A stretch of DNA of 6,699 nt from Alphaproteobacteria bacterium. GTDB lineage: Bacteria > Pseudomonadota > Alphaproteobacteria > Rhizobiales > Aestuariivirgaceae. Positions 1-5,408 of the stretch are shown in pieces. Position 1 is the first letter of the stretch, and each line of letters begins with the position of its first letter. The stretch lies in the NCBI GenBank assembly GCA_024639035.1, contig JAHEJE010000173.1, positions 1 through 6,699 on the forward strand, in the 5' to 3' direction. A program made the position numbers and the translations under genes. The notes under the pieces were generated by a model, which saw only the letters and a list, made by a program, of their open reading frames with translations, was not told the DNA's origin and made no database searches.

Positions 1-1117
1 ACACCGCGGTGGAGCCGCCCTGGTACTCCTCGGGCATCAGCTTGCGGGCGCGGGCGCGCTTGGCATAATCCTTCATCTCGGTGGAGATTTGCGCCAGGCC
101 CTTGGTCTCGGCCTTGCGGATTACGGGGGTCAGCAGGCCGCCGGGAATGGCGACGGCGACGCCGACATCGGAATGCTTGTGCAGCAGCATGCCGCCGTCG
201 GTCCAGGAGGCGTTGGCGTCGGGCACCTTTTGCAGCGCCATGGCCATTGCCTTGATGACGAAATCGTTGACCGAGACCTTGTAGGCCGGCTTGCCGTCTT
301 CGTCCTTGGGCGCAGCATCGTTGAGCTTCACGCGCACCGCCAGCAGGCTTTCCAGATCGCAATCCATCGACAGATAGAAATGCGGCACGGTCTGCTTGGA
401 CTGGGTGAGGCGCTGGGCGATGATCTTGCGCATGCCGTCATGCGGCACGACGTCGAAGGTGCCGGGCTCGTACATCTTGACGATGGCATCGTCGGCCATG
501 CCGGGCGGCAGGGCGGCGGGCTGGGCCGCAGTCGGCGCTCCTGCCCTGGCGCTGCCGTCCTTGGCGGCCTGTTCGACATCGCGCTTGATGATGCGGCCAT
601 GCGGTCCACTGCCCTTGACCAGGGAAATGTCGATGCCTTCCTGCTTGGCAATGCGGCGGGCGAGCGGGGATGCGAAAACGCGGGCGCCGTTGGCTGGTGC
701 TGGCGCTGCTCCCCCTCCTCGGTCCTCCCCCGCAAGAGGGGAGGAAGGTGCTTGTGGCACGGCCGGTGCGCTCCCCTCCCCCTTGTGGGGAGGGGTCGGG
801 GGTGGGGGCGCCGCAGGCGCTGCTGCGGGGGCTGGAGCGCTGGCAGTGAAACCCTCCAGCGCACTGGCGTCTTCACCTTCATCGAGCAGCACGGCGATGG
901 TCTGGTTGACGGGGACATCGTCGGTGCCGTCGGCGACCAGGATCTTGCCCATGGTGCCTTCTTCGACGGCTTCGACCTCCATGGTCGCCTTGTCGGTCTC
1001 GATCTCGGCCAGAATATCGCCGGACTTGACCGTGTCGCCTTCGGCCTTCAGCCATTTGGCGAGCTTGCCCTTTTCCATGGTCGGCGACAGGGCGGGCATC
1101 AGGATGGGTGTCGGCAT
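1..1117 (-). CDS. pdhC: Pyruvate dehydrogenase E2, dihydrolipoamide acetyltransferase (3'-truncated by window edge)
   Basis: E2 core of the pyruvate dehydrogenase complex: it moves the acetyl group from E1 via a swinging lipoyl-lysine to CoA in the cytoplasm. The first 372 residues are visible. Residues 1-83 are a lipoyl domain with the ETDKAT motif (lipoylated Lys43). Residues 92-145 are an Ala/Pro/Gly-rich linker that contains an in-frame palindromic repeat (residues about 104-136). Residues 146-185 are the peripheral subunit-binding domain (SPLARRIAKQEGI, GSGPHGRIIKRDV). From about residue 221 comes the acyltransferase domain (VPHDGMRKIIAQRL, QTVPHFYLSMD, DVGVAVAIPGGLLTPVI, EEYQGGS). The catalytic HxxxDG motif should follow beyond the left edge. 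The ATG at 1117 has a purine-rich ribosome binding site at 1124-1132 and starts 15 bases after the pdhB stop, so it is co-translated with pdhB. Identification is firm; only the C-terminus is unseen. Confidence 0.97.
   Translation of the reverse strand, partial: MPTPILMPALSPTMEKGKLAKWLKAEGDTVKSGDILAEIETDKATMEVEAVEEGTMGKILVADGTDDVPVNQTIAVLLDEGEDASALEGFTASAPAPAAAPAAPPPPTPPHKGEGSAPAVPQAPSSPLAGEDRGGGAAPAPANGARVFASPLARRIAKQEGIDISLVKGSGPHGRIIKRDVEQAAKDGSARAGAPTAAQPAALPPGMADDAIVKMYEPGTFDVVPHDGMRKIIAQRLTQSKQTVPHFYLSMDCDLESLLAVRVKLNDAAPKDEDGKPAYKVSVNDFVIKAMAMALQKVPDANASWTDGGMLLHKHSDVGVAVAIPGGLLTPVIRKAETKGLAQISTEMKDYAKRARARKLMPEEYQGGSTAV
711..808. repeat. Double palindromic repeat inserted in frame in the pdhC linker
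   Basis: Two imperfect inverted copies of a unit of about 37 bases face each other. The right hairpin has a perfect 9-bp stem (773-781 with 787-795) and a 5-base loop. The left hairpin has a perfect 8-bp stem (723-730 with 738-745) and a 7-base loop. The outer arms (711-720 and about 797-808) are C-rich on one end and G-rich on the other, and a small 4-bp hairpin lies between (748-751 with 757-760). On the coding strand it translates without a stop to a Pro/Gly-rich stretch including TPPHKGEG and SPLAGED. From memory, such CCTCCCC/GGGGAGG palindromes are dispersed in many Hyphomicrobiales genomes, usually between genes. Exact ends are uncertain. Confidence 0.85.
869..1117 (-). repeat. Lipoyl-domain coding repeat, copy in pdhC
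   Basis: Codons 1-83 of pdhC are a direct repeat of codons 1-83 of pdhB (2282-2530). About 60 of 83 residues are identical, with no gaps, and some DNA blocks are nearly identical, for example the block encoding the ETDKATMEVEAV segment. This is a domain duplication rather than a mobile repeat. Confidence 0.85.
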
Positions 1118-1123
1118 GGCTGA

Positions 1124-1132
1124 TCCCTCCCC
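1124..1132 (-). promoter_or_regulatory. Ribosome binding site of pdhC
   Basis: Read on the minus strand this is GGGGAGGGA, six bases before the ATG at 1117 and directly after the pdhB TAA stop (1133-1135). Its tight position supports the chosen pdhC start and efficient re-initiation after pdhB. A similar site, GGGAAGGGA at 2537-2545, sits in the same place before pdhB. Confidence 0.75.
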
Positions 1133-2530
1133 TTATACGTACAGCGCGGCTTTGGCCGCCTGGATGACTTCATCGACGTTGGGCAGCGCCAGTTTTTCAA
1201 GATTGGCGGCATAGGGCATCGGCACGTCCTTGCCGGTGACGCGCATGACCGGCGCATCGAGGTAGTCGAACGCGTGGGTCATGAGCTGGGCGGAGATTTC
1301 CGACCCGATCGAGCACACCGGCCAGCCTTCCTCGACAGTGACGCAGCGGTTGGTCTTCTTCACGCTCTCGATGACGGTTGCGATATCCATCGGCCTGAGA
1401 GTACGCAGATCGATGACCTCGGCGTCGATCCCCTCCCCGGCCAGCACCTCGGCAGCGCCCAGGGCATAGGTCATGCCGATGCCGAAGGAGACGATGGTGA
1501 CGTCTTTGCCCGGCCGGGCGACCTTGGCCTTGCCGATCGGCACCACCCAGTCGTCGAGCTTGGGGACATCGAAGGTCTTGCCGTAGAGGATTTCGTTTTC
1601 CAGGAAGATCACCGGGTTCGGATCGCGGATGGCGGCCTTGAGCAGGCCCTTTGCATCGGCTGCAGCATAAGGCTGCACGACCTTGAGGCCGGGCACCTGG
1701 GCATACCAGGTGGCATAGTCCTGGCTGTGCTGGGCGCCGACCCGGGCAGCGGCACCATTGGCGCCGCGGAACACGATGGGGCAGCCCATCTGGCCGCCGG
1801 ACATGTACAGCGTCTTGCCGGCGGAGTTGAGGATCTGGTCAATGGCCTGCATGGCGAAGTTGAAAGTCATGAATTCGACAATCGGCTTCAGGCCGCCAAA
1901 CGCGGCGCCGACGGCGATGCCGGTGAAGCCGTGCTCGGTGATCGGAGTATCGACCACCCGCCTGGCGCCGAACTCGTCGAGCATGCCCTGGCTGATTTTG
2001 TAGGCGCCCTGGTATTCGGCAACCTCCTCGCCCATCAGGAATACGCTTTCGTCGGCGCGCATCTCTTCTGCCATGGCATCGCGCAGGGCCTCGCGCACAG
2101 TGGTTCCAACCAGTTCGGTGCCTTCCGGAATTTCCGGGTCGGCGGCCATGTCGGGCTGGATGATCTCGCCGCCCTGGATAACCGGTTCGGAGGTTTCGCG
2201 TGGCGCTTCGGGCGCGGCCGATTTCGCCTCGCCATCACCGGTTGCCGCCTGCTGCGGCGCCTGGGCGGCGGCTTCACCGACATCCTCGCCTTCACCGGCG
2301 ATCACCGCGATGGGGGTGTTGACGGCAACGTTTTCACTGCCCTCGGCGACGAAAATCTTGGCCAGCGTGCCCTCGTCGACAGCTTCCACCTCCATCGTCG
2401 CCTTGTCGGTCTCGATCTCGGCAATGACATCGCCGGAGCGGATTTCATCGCCTTCCTTGACCAGCCATTTGGCGAGCTTGCCTTCTTCCATGGTCGGCGA
2501 CAGGGCGGGCATGAGAATTTGTGTCGGCAT
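1133..2530 (-). CDS. pdhB: Pyruvate dehydrogenase E1 beta subunit with N-terminal lipoyl domain
   Basis: Beta half of the thiamine-diphosphate-dependent E1 alpha2-beta2 enzyme, which decarboxylates pyruvate and reductively acetylates lipoyl groups. It has 465 residues, longer than the roughly 330 of a plain E1-beta, because residues 1-83 form a lipoyl domain (ETDKAT, Lys43) followed by an acidic Ala/Pro/Glu linker (84-140). The E1-beta part starts near 142 (TVREALRDAMAEEM). It shows MGEEV (Glu168/Glu169, thiamine-binding glutamate region), DTPITEHGFTGIAVGAAFGG, the PIVFRGANGAAARVGAQHSQ segment (251-270), and the C-terminal transketolase-like domain with IDLRTLRPMD and TVEEGWPVCSIGSEI. Lipoylated E1-beta is known from alphaproteobacteria such as Sinorhizobium. 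The ATG at 2530 follows the pdhA stop by 15 bases with ribosome binding site GGGAAGGGA. It pairs with PdhA and delivers to PdhC. No key residue appears to be lost. Confidence 0.97.
   Translation of the reverse strand: MPTQILMPALSPTMEEGKLAKWLVKEGDEIRSGDVIAEIETDKATMEVEAVDEGTLAKIFVAEGSENVAVNTPIAVIAGEGEDVGEAAAQAPQQAATGDGEAKSAAPEAPRETSEPVIQGGEIIQPDMAADPEIPEGTELVGTTVREALRDAMAEEMRADESVFLMGEEVAEYQGAYKISQGMLDEFGARRVVDTPITEHGFTGIAVGAAFGGLKPIVEFMTFNFAMQAIDQILNSAGKTLYMSGGQMGCPIVFRGANGAAARVGAQHSQDYATWYAQVPGLKVVQPYAAADAKGLLKAAIRDPNPVIFLENEILYGKTFDVPKLDDWVVPIGKAKVARPGKDVTIVSFGIGMTYALGAAEVLAGEGIDAEVIDLRTLRPMDIATVIESVKKTNRCVTVEEGWPVCSIGSEISAQLMTHAFDYLDAPVMRVTGKDVPMPYAANLEKLALPNVDEVIQAAKAALYV
2282..2530 (-). 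repeat. Lipoyl-domain coding repeat, copy in pdhB
   Basis: This is the partner of the repeat at 869-1117. Both copies begin at the start codon with nearly the same first codons (MPT-ILMPALSPTME) and end with GED before divergent linkers. The similarity may extend a few bases upstream into the ribosome binding sites. Confidence 0.85.
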
Positions 2531-2545
2531 TGTCAGTCCCTTCCC

Positions 2546-3574
2546 TCAGGCGTCCACATAGATGTCGGTCCACAATTCGGCGGCATCCGGTTCCGGATCG
2601 CCCTGGGCAAACTCGGCGGCATCGGTGACGATGGCGCGGACCTCGCTGTCGATCTTCTTCAGTTCGTCTTCGCTGATCATGCTGTTGTCCAGCAGGCGGC
2701 GCTTGACCTGTTCGATCGGGTCATGCTCCTCGCGCATCTTCTGCACTTCTTCCTTGGTGCGGTATTTGGCCGGATCGGACATCGAGTGGCCGCGATAGCG
2801 GTAGGTCTTCATCTCCAGGATGATCGGACCGTTGCCGGCGCGGCAGTAGGCGAAGGCTTCCTCGGCCGCCTTGTGTACGGCGCGCACGTCCATGCCGTCG
2901 ACCTGACGGCCCGGAATGCCGTAGACCGAGCCACGGTTGAACAGTTCTTCTGCCATGGCCGCGGAGCGCTTGACTGCGGTGCCCATGGCATAACCGTTGT
3001 TCTCGATGACGAAGATCACCGGCAGCTTCCACAGCGCCGCCATGTTGAAGCTCTCGTAGACCTGGCCCTGGTTGGCCGCACCCTCGCCGAAGAACGTCAC
3101 CGAAACGGCGTTGTTGTCGAGGTATTGGTTGGCGAACGCCAGACCGGCTCCGATCGGCACCTGGGCGCCGACGATGCCGTGGCCGCCATAGAAATTCTTT
3201 TCGCGGCTGAACATGTGCATCGAGCCGCCCTTGCCCTTGGAATAGCCGCCGCGCCGGCCGGTCAGTTCGGCCATCACCCCCTTGGGGTCCATATCGCAGG
3301 CCAGCATGTGGCCGTGGTCGCGGTAGGACGTGACCATCTGGTCGCCATCCTGGTTGGCCATCGAAATGCCGGTCACGACGGCTTCCTGGCCGATGTAGAG
3401 ATGGCAAAACCCGCCGATGTAACCCATGCCGTAGAGCTGCCCGGCTTTTTCCTCGAACCGCCTGATCAGCAGCATTGCCCGGTAGGCCTGGATTTCCTGT
3501 TCCTTGGAAAATTCGGCAACTGTCGATTTCTCAGCCGCCGACTTCACCGCTTTCTTAGCGGGGCGCTTCGCCAT
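2546..3574 (-). CDS. pdhA: Pyruvate dehydrogenase E1 alpha subunit
   Basis: Alpha subunit of the heterotetrameric pyruvate dehydrogenase E1. It carries most of the thiamine diphosphate and Mg binding site and starts the conversion of pyruvate to acetyl-CoA. It has 342 residues, the usual size. The first 20 residues are a Lys/Ala-rich tail typical of rhizobial PdhA, and the conserved fold begins at about 22 (FSKEQEIQAYRAMLLIRRFE). Visible motifs are GGFCHLYIGQEAV (54-66), YRDHGH (84-89), GGSMHMFS (116-123), the thiamine-diphosphate motif from GEG at 163-165 to ENN at 191-193, and the loop YRYRGHSMSDPAKYR (258-272), which corresponds to the phosphorylation loop of the mitochondrial enzyme. The ATG at 3574 has an AGGGAG ribosome binding site about 7 bases upstream. 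It is the first gene of the pdhABC operon, with an intergenic region of 154 bases upstream that likely holds the promoter. Confidence 0.97.
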   Translation of the reverse strand: MAKRPAKKAVKSAAEKSTVAEFSKEQEIQAYRAMLLIRRFEEKAGQLYGMGYIGGFCHLYIGQEAVVTGISMANQDGDQMVTSYRDHGHMLACDMDPKGVMAELTGRRGGYSKGKGGSMHMFSREKNFYGGHGIVGAQVPIGAGLAFANQYLDNNAVSVTFFGEGAANQGQVYESFNMAALWKLPVIFVIENNGYAMGTAVKRSAAMAEELFNRGSVYGIPGRQVDGMDVRAVHKAAEEAFAYCRAGNGPIILEMKTYRYRGHSMSDPAKYRTKEEVQKMREEHDPIEQVKRRLLDNSMISEDELKKIDSEVRAIVTDAAEFAQGDPEPDAAELWTDIYVDA

Positions 3575-3633
3575 GGCGTTCTCCCTGTTGGGCCCGATCC
3601 GCGCCTCACCGCACAGATCGTGGTTCAGGCAAA

Positions 3634-3662
3634 CTTATAGCACCCTAACGCCATGATACCCA
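3634..3662 (-). promoter_or_regulatory. Candidate promoter of the pdhABC operon
   Basis: The minus strand reads TATAAG at 3634-3639 as a possible -10 box, with a weak -35-like TGGGTA at 3657-3662 and a 17-base spacer. It would give a leader of roughly 50 bases before pdhA. The -10 is reasonable and the -35 matches the sigma-70 consensus in only three of six positions, so the call rests mainly on position in the AT-richer intergenic region. Confidence 0.3.
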
Positions 3663-3675
3663 TGAACAATCATGA
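3652..3675. promoter_or_regulatory. Three phased CATGA repeats upstream of pdhA, possible operator
   Basis: On the plus strand CATGA occurs at 3652-3656, 3661-3665 and 3671-3675, spaced 9 and 10 bases, close to one helical turn. The last copy sits in the palindrome TCATGA. The cluster overlaps the candidate -35 region of the pdh promoter, a place where a regulator could act. No known regulator motif is recognised. Confidence 0.25.
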
Positions 3676-3728
3676 AATTAACTGAAAATCGGTTTACACA
3701 GATGAATTCGCTCGGAAATAAGCCTGTG

Positions 3729-4016
3729 TCAACGCACGATCAGGTCGTTGGCGTCGGCAAAGCCCAGCGTCCGGCGGGCTGCCTCGTCCAGCATATCCGG
3801 GTCGATCGTCTCCGGCCGCAACAGCGCCACCCGGCCATCGAGCGCTTCGCGCCGCGCCTTGATGCCGCTGTGGTCGTTCTCCAGTTCGACCACCCGGGCG
3901 ATCAAACGGTTCTGATTGTCAAACCCGCGCGGGCCATAGCTGGCGTGCCAGCCGAAGAACCCGAGCAGCGCAAAACAGACCACCATCACGGTTGCATCGA
4001 ACATGTAGCGTTGCAT
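3729..4016 (-). CDS. FtsB/DivIC-family septum formation initiator protein
   Basis: Small bitopic membrane protein of 95 residues, in the size range of FtsB/DivIC proteins, which bridge FtsL and FtsQ in the divisome. Residues about 6-24 form one hydrophobic membrane segment (FDATVMVVCFALLGFFGW) after a very short cytoplasmic start. Residues about 33-66 (DNQNRLIARVVELENDHSGI and on) have heptad-like spacing typical of the periplasmic coiled coil. The end holds the family-like DPDMLDEAARRTLGF segment (72-86). The location just upstream of pdhA is the usual one in rhizobia and supports the call. The ATG at 4016 has GGGAG 9 bases upstream (4026-4030); a second ATG at 4004 has a poorer spacing. Sequence conservation in this family is low, so the name rests on architecture, the C-terminal motif and gene order. 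Confidence 0.82.
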   Translation of the reverse strand: MQRYMFDATVMVVCFALLGFFGWHASYGPRGFDNQNRLIARVVELENDHSGIKARREALDGRVALLRPETIDPDMLDEAARRTLGFADANDLIVR

Positions 4017-4107
4017 CTCGGCGGTCTCCCGGCAATTTCTGGATCAATGCCGAGCCTACGCCGCAATTGCTTAACGATGTCTTGACCCTGCGTGCAATTT
4101 CGACCCA
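4017..4107. other. Intergenic region between the EEP gene and ftsB-like gene
   Basis: Ninety-one bases that hold the ftsB-like ribosome binding site (4026-4030) and an imperfect inverted repeat near 4031-4051 (GGCAATTT...AATGCC on the plus strand, with a one-base bulge). I see no convincing promoter or terminator with a T-run, so it is unclear whether the ftsB-like gene is transcribed from here or by read-through. Confidence 0.4.
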
Positions 4108-5346
4108 TCAGCTCCAGACATGCTCGGTCTGACCGGGATGCGGTATCGGCAACCGAATCCATATCGGCATATGATCGGACACGTCATATTCAAAGGCATC
4201 GTAACGGTCCCTGGCCGGCAGGGCGGCAATGGCCGGATGACTGTCGAAGAACAGGCGCACGAAGTCGAACATGCCGTAGTCATAATCATTGGCGCCCAGC
4301 GTCCCGGCCAGTGGATTGAGCGCCGGCGGCGGCAGGCGTCGGTCGGTGGCGAACAGGCCGATCTGGTCGTAGGTCTGGTCGCGCCGGGCATTGGTACGAA
4401 ACACATCGGCCTGCCCCGGATGCTGGTCGAGGAACGGGAAGTTGGTCTTCGCCGGCACCCCTTTGAGCTGCTTGGAGTTGATGTCGACAATGAACTGTTC
4501 AATGGCCTTGCGCCGGATGTCGGTTTTTTTGAAATCGAGGTTCAGATCGCCGAACAGCATCAGGTTGGGGGCATAATTGCGATCCTTCTCGCGCGCCCGG
4601 TCGAGCAGCCAGGCCAGCAGCGCCTTGAACTCAAGCTCGCGCTCGTGCTTCTGCTTCGAGCGGTGGCCGTACAGCAGGTGGGCGTTGACGGCTGAGAATT
4701 CACAAGGGTCGGCCCCTGCCCTCGGCGTGATCGAGAACGATGCGGTGTGGGGAGAACGGATGAACTGCACGAAGCGCGGCAGCACGAAGGGCGGCTTGGC
4801 CAGCTTGCGCTTGCCTTGCGCCTTGCGCGCGGCGTTCTTCATGTTCCACTCATCGAGGTCCGCCGTGCGGGTGCCGAATGCGGTAAAGAACTGTTCGCGA
4901 TGGTCGTAAAGTTCTGCAAAAATCGCCGAGCGCTCGAAGGTGATGTCGGATGCTAGCTCGGTGTGCTCAATCCGCCTGATATTATAGACAAAGGCCAGTC
5001 GTTCGCGCCCTCCCGAGCGCCCCGGCACGCCACCGGCGATATCGGACACCACCACCCGGTAGTCGCTGCCGAGCCGGTCGCGCAGATGACGCAGGCTTTC
5101 CAGGCTGTCCATGACCTCCTGAATGGCGACGAGATCGCAGGTCCGGCAAAACCTCTCGATCAGACGCCACGCGCCATCGCTGCGTGAAGGCTGGTTCTTG
5201 CTATCCGTGAGCCCACCGAACTTACGGATATTCCATGAGGCCAGCACCACGGACCGGGTCCGCCGACGTGGCAAGCCATATCCATCCGGATCAGCATCCA
5301 GATTGTTGTTTATTGTTGTCCATTGCGCGGGTGAGAATTCTGCCAC
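4108..5346 (-). CDS. Endonuclease/exonuclease/phosphatase (DNase I-like) family protein
   Basis: Predicted Mg-dependent phosphoesterase of 412 residues; the substrate is unknown. The complete catalytic set of the EEP fold can be read in order: ASWNIRKFG (Asn39), LVAIQEV (Glu77), ERLAFVYN (115-122), NAHLLYG (Asn221, His223), LFGDLNLD (Asp267, Asn269), TYDQIGLF (Asp328) and SDHMPIWIRL (Asp391, His392). There is no signal peptide or membrane segment, so it is probably cytoplasmic. It is clearly longer than exonuclease III (about 270 residues). The extra length lies partly in a basic insert at about 160-190 (NAARKAQGKRKLAKPP) and in 272-322. The start is a GTG at 5346 with GGAGG six bases upstream (5353-5357). 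It lies 62 bases after eno and 91 before the ftsB-like gene, on the same strand. It may be a nuclease in DNA or RNA repair or a phosphodiesterase; the sequence does not decide. Composition is like the neighbours. Confidence 0.85.
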   Translation of the reverse strand: MAEFSPAQWTTINNNLDADPDGYGLPRRRTRSVVLASWNIRKFGGLTDSKNQPSRSDGAWRLIERFCRTCDLVAIQEVMDSLESLRHLRDRLGSDYRVVVSDIAGGVPGRSGGRERLAFVYNIRRIEHTELASDITFERSAIFAELYDHREQFFTAFGTRTADLDEWNMKNAARKAQGKRKLAKPPFVLPRFVQFIRSPHTASFSITPRAGADPCEFSAVNAHLLYGHRSKQKHERELEFKALLAWLLDRAREKDRNYAPNLMLFGDLNLDFKKTDIRRKAIEQFIVDINSKQLKGVPAKTNFPFLDQHPGQADVFRTNARRDQTYDQIGLFATDRRLPPPALNPLAGTLGANDYDYGMFDFVRLFFDSHPAIAALPARDRYDAFEYDVSDHMPIWIRLPIPHPGQTEHVWS

Positions 5347-5351
5347 GACGT

Positions 5352-5375
5352 GCCTCCAGTGCCGGAACGGGAGGC
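5352..5375 (-). promoter_or_regulatory. Ribosome binding site of the EEP gene within a possible hairpin
   Basis: On the minus strand GCCTCC (5370-5375) can pair with GGAGGC (5352-5357), leaving a 12-base loop that could form two more pairs. The 3' arm contains the whole GGAGG ribosome binding site, six bases before the GTG start at 5346. The site decides the GTG start, because no ATG is near a comparable site. Whether the hairpin controls translation is inference. Confidence 0.45.
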
Positions 5376-5378
5376 TGC

Positions 5379-5407
5379 ATCATACGCAAAACATTACGCT
5401 AGGGGAA
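5379..5407 (-). promoter_or_regulatory. Weak candidate promoter of the EEP gene
   Basis: The minus strand reads TATGAT (5379-5384), five of six matches to a -10 box, with TTCCCC (5402-5407) 17 bases upstream, a poor -35. It lies directly after the eno stop codon and would give a short leader holding the hairpin at 5352-5375. The EEP gene could equally be read through from eno, since no terminator is visible between them. Confidence 0.25.
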
Positions 5408-5408
5408 G

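Noticed and set aside
711..808. Palindromes considered as a transcription terminator
   Set aside because: The stems lie in the middle of an intact pdhC frame and are not followed by a T-run on either strand.
711..808. Palindromes considered as a CRISPR array
   Set aside because: There are only two units, in inverted orientation and with different sequence, and no regular spacers.
89..1123. A 344-codon open frame on the plus strand, opposite pdhC
   Set aside because: It is antisense to the well-supported lipoyl, subunit-binding and acyltransferase domains and has no recognisable domain; its low-complexity Gly/Trp/Arg part is the palindromic repeat read backwards.
1274..3640. A 788-codon open frame on the plus strand, opposite pdhB and pdhA
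   Set aside because: It is fully antisense to two clearly conserved genes, reads as a His/Gly/Leu/Asp-rich sequence with no domain, and runs through the pdhA-pdhB junction. Long antisense open frames are expected opposite GC-rich genes because of codon bias.
4120..4695. A 191-codon plus-strand open frame opposite the EEP gene
   Set aside because: It has no recognisable domain, and the opposite strand carries the complete EEP catalytic motifs.
5347..5408. Terminator after eno
   Set aside because: The only stem (6 bp, 5352-5375) is not followed by a T-run and overlaps the next gene's ribosome binding site.
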